Shown: piece by piece, positions 21,056 through 34,739 of the stretch
How the letters are laid out: each line of letters opens with the position of its first letter
Position numbering within the stretch: the first letter of the stretch is position 1
From: Desmodus rotundus
Taxonomy: Eukaryota; Chordata; Mammalia; Chiroptera; Phyllostomidae
DNA length: 64,000 nt
Direction: 5' to 3'
Assembly (NCBI RefSeq): GCF_022682495.2
Contig: NC_071398.1
Span: 11,662,934 to 11,726,933, forward strand
The notes under the pieces: model-generated
Databases searched by the model: none
What the model was told of the DNA's origin: nothing
Seen by the model: only the letters and a program-made list of their open reading frames with translations
Program-made: the position numbers and the translations under genes

Positions 21056-23221
21056 CTGTTAAACCCCGCACATCCTCAGTACACCAGGTCCCTGGGAATT
21101 GTTCTGTGACCGTGTGGTTTCACAGGGGTCTTGCCCTTTCAACTCCACGACATTGGATGCCGATCCTATTAGATTGTATCAATAGAACTTTAATTAATCC
21201 ACTTGGCTTTTGTTTTAGCCCTGACTTCCAGGGAAAAATTGATTATCAGAGGACATGACCTATGAGTTATAATTATTTGGACCTCCAGGAGAATTGTGGG
21301 TGTAGTGAAGAATAAACAACTAGTATAAGGACCTCACAATAAATATGGATATGTAGTATAGCCATGCTTGTTTCTTTTTGTTGCTGTAATTAATTTTATA
21401 TTACTATGTCCTACATTTTTCCTACCTTAAAATAATTTCTTTCTTCAGTTCTCTGACCCTTTTCTGAGGAATTCTTCTATTTGTCATCCCCTCCCCCAAA
21501 CATAAGTGCTTATGGAAAGGAAACCATTGACCAGAAAAGGGGTTAATTTACTCAGTTAGAATTTGAATTAAATTCTAACACTTTGATTAAGTTTTGCAAT
21601 ATCTGTACAGCAACTCACAATAGCCGGCGGGCTGGGGGTGGGGGAAGATAGTAAGTGTCTCTCAAAACATTTTTTCCTTCTTTTTTTTTTTGTTTCCTTC
21701 CAATCATACTTTTCTACAAAGTTTTCTATGATAATATTCATCCATACTTCCCTATATTATATTGTTCCATTGGACTAAAAGTGAATAACTCATCACTATT
21801 AATAAAACTTTAATTAATGATATGAAATTAGAGGGGAGTAGCTGAAATCACCAAGGTGAAAAATATCTTGTGAAACTTGGTGCAGGTTATTTAGGTCTTT
21901 TTATTAGTATCACCAGTGGGAAAATCAGAATCACAGTGTTAAAATGCCAATAAAGAATAAAAATCACATTTAAAATACGACATCAAACCAAGGGGAAAAA
22001 GCCAACCAGTGAAAGTGAGTGGCTTGCTATCAAATGGTAATATTTCTAAACAAAAAACTATCAGTAATATTTGGTGAAGAAACTCACACTGAGTATCTAA
22101 TAAAAAAGGGAAGACAGTCTGAATACTATGACCTTGGGGAACTCTCAGATGTGAAAATAAAAGCAATGCTAAGGCATATGATAAGAAATTTTACATTAAA
22201 TGGAGAAGCATATTTTTTAAAAAGCCTTCATATTCTCTTTTAAATCATCAATTCCTGGCCGCGGACTTACTCTTTCAGGATGGTGAAAAGGAAACTGGAT
22301 GGATTATTTAGGAAACGAAAAAGAAAACAACAAATGGTAGAAGCATTTCCATTACTCTGAATCATTACCAAGCCATAATGTTATGACAATAACATCATCT
22401 GGAAGAGCATAGGTGTGAATAAAATCTCTCTCTTCCAATCTCTAATATTTTCCTACTGCAGTGCTTTCCTATTACAGTCACTTATAATTTGCAGGATTAA
22501 AACAAGAGTCAAGTAGCAGCAAGACACGTGGGTCCTATCAGGGTGCTAACTGTACAATAGCTCCTTATTTTACATGTTAAAAGGTTTCAGTCCCTAGGTG
22601 ACATGAATATGACATCACACTCAAGTAGGGAGACACGCCAAGAACTTAAAACTTCCCGAGCTCTGTTTACTCTACTTCATAATGTGGGTTAAATATTTTC
22701 CAAAATACTTAGCTGGGGAATACTTGTTCATATCTGATGGCAGAAAATTATCCTCAAGAAGAATTATATTCACTATTTTGCTTAGAAAAAGTAGAGGGTA
22801 TTAGACAAAAGCTGAAAGTATAGAGAGCCAAGAAAGAAGGATTATGCACATTCATGTGGTCACAGTGGATAATATATGATGTGCCAGGAACATAAATAAC
22901 TTCCAATATGAGGACTGAGCATAGCGAAAAGGTGGTGGGCTGTGAAACTATAGGAGCAGAATGGACCATATGCACATATATCTTTGGTGAACCTGAATTA
23001 GATTGGACATCATGGTCTTTTTTCCCCCAGAGAATGTCAATAACTGACTACAGGTTTGGAACACAGTCAAGTACATCACGGGGGAAATATTATGACCTAT
23101 TTAAAACCCATGCCATTGTCTCCACAACCATAGTTTACCTTAGCTTCCTGGGTATTGCCAAATCATCTATCATCATTGCCTGCCTGTTACAAAGGGAGGT
23201 AATTTTGTAACAGGAGTTTGA
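21056..23221. other. Unique AT-rich sequence, small hairpin
   Basis: About 2.2 kb without a supported gene or named repeat. A perfect 10-bp inverted repeat (GTTAGAATTT, 5-base loop) lies at 21555-21579. Open frames of up to 100 codons (22908-23210, plus) have no recognisable domain. Confidence 0.45.
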
Positions 23222-23395
23222 ACATAGGTTTGGAATCAGATATGAGTAGGACAATTATTTACTGTCAGATCTTGGGTAAATTCATTAACATTTCTAAGTC
23301 TCATTTAACTCATATATAAATGTCAGTAAAAATAACACCTTCAAAGGATAGTGGTGAGAATTAACTGGAATGATTTCTGTAAAACATGAAATCCT
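23222..23395 (+). repeat. MIR SINE
   Basis: The MIR order is visible from end to end: 'tttggaatcagatatgagta', 'cagatcttgggtaaattcat', 'catttctaagtctcatttaa', 'gtggtgagaattaactggaa'. It is a fairly complete sense copy. Confidence 0.7.
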
Positions 23396-24229
23396 TCTCT
23401 TCTTCCCATAGCATCTTGTATTTTATAAATACACTTATCATGACATTTGTGACCACTGGTTTACTTGTCCTTTTTATCTGGACTCTGAACGTGCATTCTT
23501 TTCCACTTTTCTGGGAATACCCCATTACCTTACCTCATGTGTACTCCTAGACAATCTCAGCCCTTCTTAGGGTTGCATAAGTTCCCTTTGACCCCAGGCT
23601 TCCAGGGGGTTCTAGCAAGTGGAAGTGTCAGCAGTAGATCTTAGGCCAGCAAAGAGAGACGGAATATTTATTTTTCCTGGCTCTTTTCCTTATGGGTTTT
23701 GTGATTTGGCAGTGACTCTGTACCAACAATCGCATCTCTTATCAGGTACATCTGTCTATCCGGCTACCTCTCCAGGTCCCTTCAATGGCCTCCCCCTCCC
23801 TGACCCCATATACAGTGTGGGGGGGTGGGGGGGAGGGCTAAATCTCCATGTTCCTCCTTGACATAACCCTGTGGTACAGTACTCTCCCTACTGTTTTTCT
23901 GAATTTACCCATCTTTTCTAGATGACTCCTTTATGAAACTCCTTCAAAATACCCACTTTCACTGTGCAATCGACACCATGGCCTCAGACAACTTAACTGT
24001 TCTAACCCTTGCTGGCTTCGTGTGTAAAACAAGGTTAATTCGTGTAAAAGTGTGACAAGTACTTGTGAGTTAAAGAGAGTATTTATGTAAAGTACCCATC
24101 ACAGGAGTTTAATTGGGAAGAAATGCGTTAAGACATAAATTGTTTAAAATACCGACGCAGAGTACAATAAATGTTAAAATGCATTGCTACAATCATTCTA
24201 TTACAAACATTATTTCCTCCTCTGGTAGG
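23396..24229. other. Unassigned; weak L2-like text and a G-rich tract
   Basis: 23400-23560 has weak resemblance to an L2 3' region. A G-rich run at 23817-23838 contains several runs of four or more G. The 80-codon frame at 23619-23861 crosses it and is not supported as coding. Confidence 0.4.
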
Positions 24230-24370
24230 ATGTGGTTTTGTTTAACACTTATCTTGATATGTTACAAGTTATCTGTCCAATGTGTACCTACCTGAATAGG
24301 TTGCAAGCTCCCTGAAGGAAGGGAGCTTCATTCAATTTTCTGTCACTACTGCTGTATCATAGGGTGGGAC
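24230..24370 (+). repeat. L2 LINE 3' end
   Basis: 'ataggttgcaagctccctga' followed by 'aggaagggagcttcattcaa' and 'tgtcactactgctgtatcat' follows the L2 3' end ('gaatgtaagctccatgagggcagggactt..cactgctgtatcccc'). Confidence 0.7.
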
Positions 24371-25084
24371 TCACCAGACATCACAAAATTTGTGAAAAGC
24401 CTGAAAAAATCCATTACTTACAGTCCTTTTGCCAGGATAGGTCAACATGTACGGCTACTACACTTGCCATAGCATCAAAGTTCAGTTCCTTTATTTTGTT
24501 GTCTCTATTTCTATAAATAAGACACTTTTTTGAGCACATTACTATGGTTACAGTCAAGCATCTGGAGCCTTCCTGATAAACAAAATGATTAGAACGTTTA
24601 TGGCCTTAACAGACTTACACAACATCTGCCAAAGCAAACTTGAGCTCTGGAGTAGGTGAACCCTCACATAATATTTCATTATCAGCAACACAGCGTCTTT
24701 CAAGTTTAAATATTTATGGATTTTTTTTTCTTAGCTAACTTTGTTGGTTGTGAAATTGTATTTGAAATTGATTATTTTAATATTTCTTGCCTGTCACAAT
24801 TTAACGATCTAAGAAATCTTCAAAACGTATTCTGAAGTTGAAAGAGAATCGACCCATAGAATTACAAGGCACTTACAAAGGTGCTTCCAGGGCAAAAGAG
24901 AGATTCCACACGTGTTTGGAAACGTAAGTAAAGATCCTTGGATTTTCTTAAACCACTTTACGGTCATCTGACTATGTAATTTTTGGAATTCCAACTGCTC
25001 TGCTTTTGGCCTCTATAGCTCACAGCTTCAATAATTGTTCTTATTCACTGTGACTGATACAACCAAATTCAGTGTTGTTGGGAG
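24371..25084. other. Unique sequence, nothing recognised
   Basis: AT-rich with no supported gene. The 61-codon minus-strand frame at 24809-24994 has no domain. Confidence 0.45.
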
Positions 25085-25165
25085 GAATTAATGGAAAAGA
25101 TATGTGAAAATACCCAGCATAGTTCCTATCATATGGAAGGCACTTAAACATTAATTTACTAATCT
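25085..25165 (+). repeat. MIR/L2 tail fragment
   Basis: 'agcatagttcctatcatatg' plus 'gaaggcacttaaacattaat' matches the widespread MIR/L2 end ('agcacagtgcctggcacatagtaggcgctcaataaat'). Confidence 0.5.
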
Positions 25166-26835
25166 TATACTGATTACTTTGTATTACAGTTTCATATAAG
25201 TTTTACAGAGGCATAAAAGCCAGTTGAATGGTAGGAATAAAGAATAAATTAAAATAAATAAATGCAAACAGAACAAAACAGGGACCATTATAGATTTTGT
25301 GGGTCAAAATCTATTTACGTACATTTGGAGCATCTTTGGCTCTTCTCGCAGGAGGAACGCCATTGAGCTTCCTGTGAGCGCTGAGAGATCAGAGGGGAGA
25401 AGAACTTATGTCTCTGTACCAGTTGCTGCCTTCCCGGCTGGAAGGGACTGTGGCTGGCTGATGCTACGGCCTTCAGTGTTCTTATTTACACAGCACAGAC
25501 TTGGAGTTTATATTCTTAGAAAATTAAATGACTCGCTTCAATTTGAGTGATTCCCCTGGCCTAACAACTTATCTATTGTTGTTCCATCAAATCAGCTAAT
25601 TTTTTTGGAAAAAACATGACCCAATGCATCCAAAGCCATGTTGAATATGGAACTGACTAGGACTCAGAAACCTTGGTTTTCAGTAATTGTTCGGAATTCA
25701 AATTCCTTTATGGCCTTAGAACTTTCGCGTGGTTTCAATGAACGTAGATTTTCTCATCTATAACACGCGAGCTCATGAAAACCAAGACTTCTGATTCCTA
25801 CCCACTACTCTGTTTTCCCTACAACAAACTGTATTTTGTAATGCAGGATTTTTTTTGGTTTATAAAGTACATTATTTCTAGCATTAAAAAATAATCAAAA
25901 TTTTTCCTTAATAAACTGCAATGCAAAGAAACACACAAAGTATTTTAAAATCCATACATGGCATCAATAATAAAAATCTGTGGATTCTAACACTTGACCA
26001 CCTCAATTCTTTCTTCCAAAACTCAATTCAATCTTCATTCAGAGACACCAGACAAGAAGCCTGATTATCTAGAAACATTTCCAACGCATTCAATAACTCA
26101 AAGAGGCCACTTCCAAGTAAATAGGCTATTTCTCCTCCTCATTCCAACCCAAATAATAATAAACATCCACAGTGACCACATGAAGGCATCTGTAATATGT
26201 GCACAGGTTCAATTTAGGACATTTATTTAAAAGCCATAGATGATGTTTGTGAAAATTATTTTTACTACTCAGATGACCAAAGTTAAACCAGGACATTATT
26301 ACATAGGAGAGACGATTGAGGATATATCTCTCCTAGAAATTGAAACTTAACAGATAAAATGCCCATTTCAATGCCTGTAGAGTTATAAAGATGAAATATA
26401 TTTGCTCCACCTAGGCAATGATAGAGCTATAGACCTAGTGTTCTTAATTATCCCATATGGTTACAAAGAGAATGTTATATTATTTATACTTTATTAACAT
26501 GTCTTTTATAATCCTAAGTGCATACAACTGTCTTCTTTATAGGATCTATGCAACACTTGGCTGAACACTAAACCAGTATGAAGTATTTGAGGAGGTGCTA
26601 ATTGAAGACGATTCACAGGGACCAACGAAAAGACCAGAATTTATGTCAAGGACGTGATCAAAAGTCCAAAGATAAATAAATGCGACCGATCTCTGAATCA
26701 CAGAGAAATGTGTAGAATGCCAAGTGCGAGGCAAATCTAGAAGCCAGGTCTTAGGGAAAACAAGAAGAAGTTGAGACATACAGTGGCAAAGGGAGCTCAA
26801 GTTTAAGCCTAAACCGAGTTTCCTGCGTTTCCCTT
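25166..26835. other. Unique sequence, nothing recognised
   Basis: About 1.7 kb without a supported gene. Frames at 25299-25550 (plus) and 26546-26845 (minus) have no recognisable domain. No named repeat seen. Confidence 0.45.
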
Positions 26836-27091
26836 TTATTATCAATTTCTTTTCTTTTATTGTTGCTCAATTACAGTTGTCCCAGTTTTTTCCCCACCAC
26901 CCTCCCCTGCCCCACCCACCACCCACCTCCCACATTCACTCTTCCCTTCTCATTGTCCACGCCCATGGGTCCTTTATACGTGTTCCTTGATGACCCTTCC
27001 CCTATTCTCCTGAGATATTCTTCTCCCCCCTCCCCTCCAGTTACTGTCAGTTTTTTCTTTATTTCCATGTCTCTGGATTTGTTATTATCAA
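26836..27091 (-). mobile_element. Young bat-type L1 3' end with 10-bp target-site duplications
   Basis: TTATTATCAA at 26836-26845 and 27082-27091 flanks a 236-bp insert in reverse orientation. The insert starts with the T-rich complement of the A tail, followed by 'ctcaattacagttgtccc' and pyrimidine-rich tracts, and includes the reverse of the 'cccatgg..' block. Same L1 3' UTR family as 15817-16112. Opposed open frames of 95-96 codons arise only from the low-complexity tracts. Confidence 0.8.
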
Positions 27092-27804
27092 CGTCTAATG
27101 CCTGTTTTGCTTTCATGTACGTGGCAAGTGGGTTGGGCCTTCCAGTGTGAAGTTTCATGCGTCAGACATTTGGAAAGGAAAGAAGCAACAAAGGCACCCA
27201 GTGGGCCCTGCACTGACTCAGCAGTCCCGAGCTTCGTAGTAAATGTGCAAGTCAGCCAGAAGACAGCTTTAAAAATCTTTTTTTTAAAAAAAATGACATG
27301 GAATAAGAATAATAAATTAAAATTGTCTCTTTCCTAGCATGACTGTTTACGATGTTTGTAAAAGAAATTTATGAGACAGACTCTCTTCCCAGTAAAATTT
27401 ACAGATTGGTTTATTCTTTGACAGAATATGTGAACAGACCAATTTTGCAATTGCCTGAATATAATGCTGGATTTATGGCCTGGTCAGAATATAAAAGAAA
27501 TTTAATCATCCAGAAGAGATGGAAGCGATGCAGTCAGCAAAAACCCCTTCCCAAGTAACAGGGAAGCAGCAGAAGCTGTCTCCCTATGAAGCCATTGTGG
27601 TAAGAGATGGCGGAAACTCGGGGGGAAGGGAAAAGAGATAAAGCAGAAGACAGCCGGAAGAAGGGAGATTGATAGAGAAGGAAAGGGATGTGGATGAGAT
27701 TTATCTTCCTCATACTAAGTATCTCTAAGCCCAAAGAGCAGTTTTATGAAATCAAGCGGCAAGGAAAGAGTTGAGGTGAGAAACCAGCCATCTACAAAGC
27801 ACCC
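27092..27804. other. Unique sequence, nothing recognised
   Basis: No supported gene. Short plus-strand frames at 27098-27337 and 27352-27558 have no domain. Confidence 0.45.
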
Positions 27805-28212
27805 TATTATGGGATGAATTGTGCCCCCCCGAGATTAATATGCTGTAATCCTAACCCCCTAGTAGTTATGATTGTGAGCTTATTTGAAAATAGGGTCATG
27901 AAGATATAAGTAGTTACATTAAGATAAGGTCATTAAGGGGGACCTGACCCAATATGACCAATGTCCCTGTAAAAGGGATGAAGATGTACACAGAGATGTA
28001 CACTCATGGACAAAGACACGCGCAGATGAAGGCAGAGAAAGGAGCAGTGCTTCCGGGCCAGAGATTGCCAGCAAAGCCCTAGAAGCCGGGCAAAAGGCAC
28101 CGGCCTGAGAAGGAACAAACCCTGCCAACACCTGCGTCTTAGGTGTCTGGCTTCCAGAACTGTGAGAAAACAAATTTCTGTTGTTCGAGCTACCTAAACC
28201 TACAACTAATAG
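27805..28212 (+). mobile_element. MaLR (ERVL-MaLR) solo LTR
   Basis: It follows the MST/MLT1-type LTR from end to end: 'gggatgaattgtgccccc' opening, 'atgctgtaatcctaaccccc', 'aagataaggtcattaagggg', 'acccaatatgaccaatgtcc', and the closing 'gcttccagaactgtgagaaa'. The usual AATAAA polyadenylation signal is changed to 'aacaaa' here. No internal retroviral sequence flanks it, so it is a solo LTR. Confidence 0.8.
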
Positions 28213-30099
28213 ATTTAAGCTAGCGAATTGTGTACATTGTGCTGTAAGCATACAGGATGCTCTGTGGAATCCAGACTTTTGTGTCGGAAAGCAAACCAGA
28301 ATCAGAGATTCCTGTGTCACAAGGACCTCCTCTAGCGCCCCTCCTTGCTGCCTTCGTAACTGGTTCTTTTCTGCTCAGACTCACATTCTTTGCCTTTTTT
28401 GTTCCACACTGCCCAATTTATAGCCACATACCGTCCCTAGCTTACATGTTAAATAACTAGCCAATGAGGAGAGAAATCATCTCACACAGTTCCAATTGCC
28501 AAATTGCTGGTAAAAGAATCCTGAGTATGTCAGCTTGAATGATGTTGCTAACTCTAGTTCAGTTCACTCGGGGTATTGGATTAGAATTATGTTTTCATTA
28601 AAGACACCAACGTACCACTGAACTCTATGAATGAGGGGTAGCAGGGGTAAAGTTTTCTGAAATAAGTTCTGGGGAGGCCATCAAAAAGGTATGGGATATC
28701 TCTAGTCCCTCTCTATGTCAGGAACCCTGTCCTTAATCATAAAAGAATTGGAGAAACAGTTCCTATGGCAACTCCTCCTCCTCCTGAGTTGAAGGATTGA
28801 TTTGTCTCACTTTCTGGCCATGCTGTAACTTCCTTGTTTGTGCAGATCTTTGGGAGCTGTGACTGATGCCTGATTTGGTTCATGAGTTGACTATTGGTGT
28901 GTATTTTCCTCCTAAAATCAGCCACTCAGCTCTGATGCTTGGAAGCTCCAATTATGGCTTTTGGCATGTTAAGATATACCTGGACCACTATGAGCAACTC
29001 ATACTGTTGTATTCATTTTCCGTTCAGGGTTACCTCTCCAACGTCTGCTGTCCATTTTTTTCCATTCACAGCATGTCTCATCCTACAGCCTGACCTTATA
29101 AAGACAGTAAAGGATCTTTCACATTCTGATAGCACTCTCCTCTGAGTAGCCTTTACAAACATTTTTGTCTTCCTTGACACAATCTGTTGACGTGCAAGAA
29201 GAGGCGTGCTTCTGCTCTTTCCTGGAACACCAGCCTGCCGGAATGGCCTTCCCGCTCGATGAGCCTTGTGGCAGGCACCAAACTGCATGCTGATGAACCC
29301 GCCCGCTCGGCTCCCGTGCCAGAAAGACAGGCAACCAGGGCTTTGCTAGGGCAGTAAATATTCCATACAGCCTTGGACTAAACGTAGTTACATTGGTGAA
29401 AGATTTACACTTCTAGTCACCATAACTTAACTGTCCCAAGAAAATGAAAAAATATAGATGTCTACATAATTCACCAGCAGCCCGCACTGCAGAGTTTGAA
29501 AGTATACTGCAGTGATAATCCAGAGAGCCTTTGTCAGGACAGGAGGTCTAGATTCACAGCGAGGATATTATTGCTTCCTACAAAAGTGAGTGAAACAATA
29601 AATAAATATAGCCCCTGGAGGAAACTCTTCTTTTTTGGTACCAACTATTTGGTCATTGTAAGACAGGATAGCAGAAGGCTTGGGAAAACATTAATCAATT
29701 AACACTATATCAGCTTGAAGTTAGGGAGGGAAGATTCTCATGGTCAGATTCCTTGTGACACAAGTAGGTTTTCTGAGCTAAATGAATTTAGGCTTCAGAA
29801 AGGATAAGGACCTCTAGAAAACATGAGGCTCAGTGAAATTTTCCCAGTCTAGAAACAAATGTGCAAATCGAAGTATGGACCCAACAAGTTTATGGGAGTT
29901 TAATTATATAATAAGTATTAATGTAATGATAGAATTTTAGCATTCAAATGGGCCTCCTATATCCTTTTGGTTTTCCTTTCTACTCCAACAAGCAGAGCAG
30001 ATGACATCACAGAGCTAAGACAGGACCTACTCAAAACAAAAGCCTGAGTATTATGACTTTCATTAGAATATTCATGAATCTTCACCATCCTCCTTTAAA
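28213..30099. other. Unique sequence, nothing recognised
   Basis: About 1.9 kb of moderate GC. Overlapping short frames (28181-28423, 28257-28460, 28866-29093, 29013-29288) have no recognisable domains and contradict one another. No repeat family named. Confidence 0.4.
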
Positions 30100-30185
30100 G
30101 AAATCATTCAAAATGCCCATCGCAATTCCTAACACATAACTAGTACTCAATAAATATTTGTGTAATGGATTTGTGAGTGACTGAA
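30100..30185 (+). repeat. L2/MIR tail fragment
   Basis: 'cctaacacataactagtact' followed by 'caataaatatttgtgtaatg' is the typical L2/MIR 3' end. Confidence 0.55.
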
Positions 30186-31004
30186 TATTTATTATCTTCA
30201 ACAGAAAAGTCAAGGTTTAGAGAGGTGAAGGCGAGACTCCCCTCCCCGATCAGTTGACAATTCCGTAGGGAAATAGAAAACAGCGTATTTAGAGCTCTTA
30301 TTTTAAGCCAATTATTCCAGGCACACTGTCATTTCTGACATAGAGTTTCTCCTGGAAAAGACTTTATTATTGCCACGTGAGTGAGCATCCACTGTAATTT
30401 GGGAATGTGTAGCTATGAATACATGGGCCTTTCTCAGCCTAAATGGTAATTCTGACATATAATCAACCTTGGGAATTTGACCTTTTCAGCCCAATGCACT
30501 GAGTTGCATCACTGACTTTGCATGTTTTTGTCTCCTGGACTTTGAAGTTAGGTTAAAAATAAACAGAGATGTTCTTATTGAGAAATACAAAGTGAACCTT
30601 CTGTTATTGGAACTAGCAAAGAAAAAACTATGACCATCTGCTTTTGTATATGTAACAATATTTTATAATATATTATACATAATATATTTATAATTATAAA
30701 GAAATATATATCAATATATAACATCTTAGATATTATATATTATTGATATTGATATATATATTTCCATAAAATATGCAAGATATGTGCATATGTGTGTTTG
30801 TGTGTATATAAATAGAAGCTAAAATAAAAATTCATATTTAAACATTTTTGTATTCCATTATAGAAAATTCCCCTTCCCTACAAAATAATCAGTGGTCAAG
30901 AAACACCATCAGTATCAAATAATTACATATAAAATGTCAAAATATGTGATTATCCAGACAATTTGCCAAGAATAACAATCCTACTGCCTCTAAAAAAAAT
31001 GGAT
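30186..31004. other. AT-rich sequence with a TA-rich palindromic tract
   Basis: 30655-30775 is an almost pure A/T stretch rich in 'atatatt' and self-complementary segments. The rest is unrecognised. Confidence 0.5.
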
Positions 31005-31720
31005 GATGTTTGAGTGTGAGTTTATTTTTGCTCATTAGATTCCACATATAATTGAGATCATGTGGTCTTTGTCTTTCACTGACTGTATTGTTCCACTTAG
31101 CATAATAATCTCCGGGTTCATCCACACTGTTGCGAAAGGTAAGAGTTCCTTCATTTTTACTGCTATGTAGTATTCCATTCTGTAAATGTACCACAACTTT
31201 TTTTATCCACTTATCTAATGACGGGCAATGGGGCTGCTCCCAGATCTTAGCTATTGTTAATATGCTGTAATGAACATAGGGGTGCTTATATACTTTTGAA
31301 TCAGTGTTTCAGTGTTCTTAGAATATATTCCCAAATGTGGGACCACAGTGTCAAAAGGCAGTTCCATTTTTAATTTTTTGAGACAATTTCATACTGTTTT
31401 CCACAGTGGCTGCATCAGTCTGCATTCCCACCAATAGTGCACTAGAGTTCCCTTTTCTCCACATCCTCACCAGCACTTGTTGTTTGTTGATTTATTGATG
31501 GTAGTCATTCTGGCAGATGTGAGATGATAACTCATTATAGTTTTCATTTGCATCTCTCTGATGGTTAGTGGCACTGAGCATTTTTTCATGTGTCTATTGG
31601 ATATATGTACATCCTTTTTGGAGAATGGTCTCTTCAGGTCCTTTGCCCATTTTTTAATTGGCTTGTTCATCTTCCTCGTGTTGAGTTGTATAAGTCTTTT
31701 ATTTTTATATCTATATTTTA
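31005..31720 (-). mobile_element. L1 ORF2 3' fragment, antisense
   Basis: Continuous antisense L1 ORF2 C-terminal text: 'ttccacttagcataataatc', 'tgctatgtagtattccattc', 'ttttccacagtggctgcatc', 'tctccacatcctcaccagca', 'tcctttgcccattttttaat'. It is 5'-truncated near 31720. The 118-codon minus-strand frame at 31467-31823 runs partly through it and carries stops relative to an intact ORF2. Confidence 0.85.
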
Positions 31721-34700
31721 TTTTTTTCCTGCCAATAAAAACATGGCAAAACGAAACAGTGACAACGAACACCATTTTGACAGAGCAAAAAGACCAATAG
31801 GGAACACAGCACTTCATGGCCACTTTTTGAGTCTTGGTTTCCCTACTCTATCTTCCTTCTCTTATTCATTGAACAGAGTCCTCTTGTAGCCACTCTGTGT
31901 TTTTCTAGGATTTTTATTAGTCATAGTAAGCAAGATGAACTGTATACGTGGACTCCATCTTAACTAAAAGCGAAAACTTCCCGCATGAACAATGTTTAAG
32001 AAGTGCAGAGTGCGTTACGAACAGCATCAGAAAGTTACATTTAAAAGAGGTGAGAGAAAAAAAGCATTATTTTTTAGCATTCTGGGAAAGGATACTCTGT
32101 ATTCCTGATTGAAGGCCCAGAGTTTGATTGCTGGAATGAAGATGAGAAGTCGCTTCCTTGGAGATGACATGTGAAACTTCTCTCATAGTAAAGGTTACAA
32201 AATGCACAAAATAAAAGCAAGAAGAGAGAAGGGATGGGGCCTGGAGAAAGGAGAGGGAATTTTTCTTTATGAAAGGTTGGGGAAAATAAACAAAGATATT
32301 TTTCACATCAATTTTTTCTTGTATTATTTTCCTTGGTGTCATGTTTAATGGTCAAGCAGGTTTGTGTGTATGTGCATATACATTTTTTTAATTTTTAGAA
32401 GTGTAGTGAAGCAGATATTAGGGAAAATGATTTAGGACAGTAACCTTGGAGGGCTGAGAACACAATATAAAAACTAACCAGCTGGAGAATAAAATCACGA
32501 GTGTATGGCTATGGAATAAACACCTTCAGAGCCTTATTTAAGCAAGTGTCGATGCAGAAAACTGGGAAACATGAGACAAGGGTGAGAGGGCTTTGCCATA
32601 GGCATCAATAAATCACGGGGAAGCTGTCTGGGTGCCAGTCTGGTCAGGGAGAAAGATATTGCCATGTCACTAACCGTGCAGATCTCTAAGTGGAGACGCC
32701 CCAGCTATGCATATGAAGGAACCATTAGAGGGCAACAGAGAAGGGTGAATGTGGGCGTCTGAGTTCTGTACACCAAGGACGAACCCAAGAAAGGAGAGGC
32801 CTTTAAATTGATGAAAGCAGGAGACTATGTTTATGTCCATTCCAGGGTGACCACGTGGATGAGTGAGTGGAGATCCATCAGACTGAAAGTGTCAGTACTG
32901 AAGGGGAGATGGTCTATTACAGAGTGTGAGCGGTGTTATCTGACACAGTTTCTGTGACGACCAAAGCTGGGCAAAGTTTTGATAGATGTTTAGCCATCCT
33001 TGGTGGACAGGGCCTGGTCCTTTGTTTTATGAAGGTTATTGGAGAGGTTATAAAGAGGGAGAAGGTAAGGAGAAATTTTGGATTTCCGGTTTGAGAAGTC
33101 AGCAGCTGATAGGCTATAAGAGGGGGTCAACATCTAACTGAAAGAAAGAGTAGGCAAAGAGAAAGTCAAAAAGAAAAAAGAGCATGGTAGAGTAAAAAAA
33201 AGGGGGAAGATAATAATTTTATTTAGACATCTTTCAAGATATTTGTGAGCCATTAAATTTATGAGGTCCAATAAATAGTTGGAATTGCAGGATAAGATTC
33301 ACCTTCCTATCACAACACCTGAGAGTTCATGTCCAGAACCAGGAGTGTACAGTTACGGAGGAGTCACATGCTAGGAAGGTGAATCACAGGCATGACTATG
33401 AGAAGAGGGTGATTGTTAAGCCTCAATAGTGTGGCAGCAGAATTCACCATTAACCTGGTGAGATGCCTGGACTGGATGCCAGAGGGGGTGGGTTCTTTGT
33501 GTGTGTGTTAGAGAGAGGGAGATAGAGGGCTTTGAGTCTCTTTGTGGGGTGTTTCATTATAATAAATTATGTAACTTTGCTCATAATTTTGCACAGAACG
33601 TATTTTTCTTCCCCCAAGTAGAAGCATTTTAAAGCATTTGGGATTATTTCTGGTGAACTACTGTCAGTTCATCTTTTATTATTTACACTAAGGGAGCAAA
33701 TAGAATGATTTGGACAAGTTATTTTTTTTAGTTCAAAAATTAGAGGACAATTTATTAAAAAGAAAGAAAAATGGGGAACAGAACATTTATCATTAACTTT
33801 TTGTCCGACTTTACTACTTTCGGCAACTTTAATGACAATCTCTACCCTTTCTGCACAAAGCCCTGATTTTCAGCGCCTGTCTGACACATCAGATACCCCA
33901 TTACAATTTGAACCAAGGAAGCACAGTGAACTATTTCTCCTGCAAATGCTGCAGCTGGCCAATCTGCTTTGAATTCACTATTACACGTAAACTAAGTCCC
34001 ATTCACACCTAACATGGATTTTAAACAAAGTACATTTTCATCATTGAATCAGGGTTTTGCCTCTCCATTTTAGAAATAAAGACTGGAGAGAGAGAAGAAA
34101 ATTGTCTACAGATGAACCTATTCCTGACAAATTTCTTTCAAAAGGATGTACAATAGTCTTTCTTTAATACCTGAACTAAATCCCATGTATGAATGTCAAG
34201 CCAATTATTTCTGCTGGGGGATTTTGTCAACAAAATAGTTTAGTAGGAAGCAATGTGACAATTTCTGCTATGTGCTGGTGGAATGAGGAGTAATTTAAGG
34301 CACAAAATTGTTTTGTTATCTCAGAAGCCCTATGACTTTGGACTCCTTGGACAGAAGCACTGTAAAAAGGAATATAGAAATAATTAATAAAATCAGCTAG
34401 AGCTTGAAATGCTTGATGATTCAAACACACATTTTTGGAGAGGTAAAACTGTAATTGATTACCTGCTAGTGAGACAAAGAAAGTGACTACAGTATTTCAC
34501 ATATTTGCTTAAGTTTGTTTATCTTCATAGGAAATGCAGAGGTACTAAACACCTATGTTTACCGGCAATATGTAGATACAATAGAAGTTGATGTTATATG
34601 TACCTACTGAATTGCATATAAAGAAATCAATAGGATGTTACAGAATTCTGAATCTAAAACACACAATGCACACACACACACACATTCCTGGAATAGAGGG

Positions 34701-34739
34701 GAGAGATCACACTTTAGAATTCAACAGGATGGATTGGAT
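31721..34739. other. 3 kb of unique sequence, nothing recognised
   Basis: No gene or named repeat supported across about 3 kb. Frames at 31590-31889 and 32067-32342 are of chance length. Composition is locally purine-rich (32560-33200). Confidence 0.4.

Noticed and set aside
26860..27158. Opposed 95- and 96-codon frames
   Set aside because: Both lie on a pyrimidine/purine-biased L1 3' end and have no domains.
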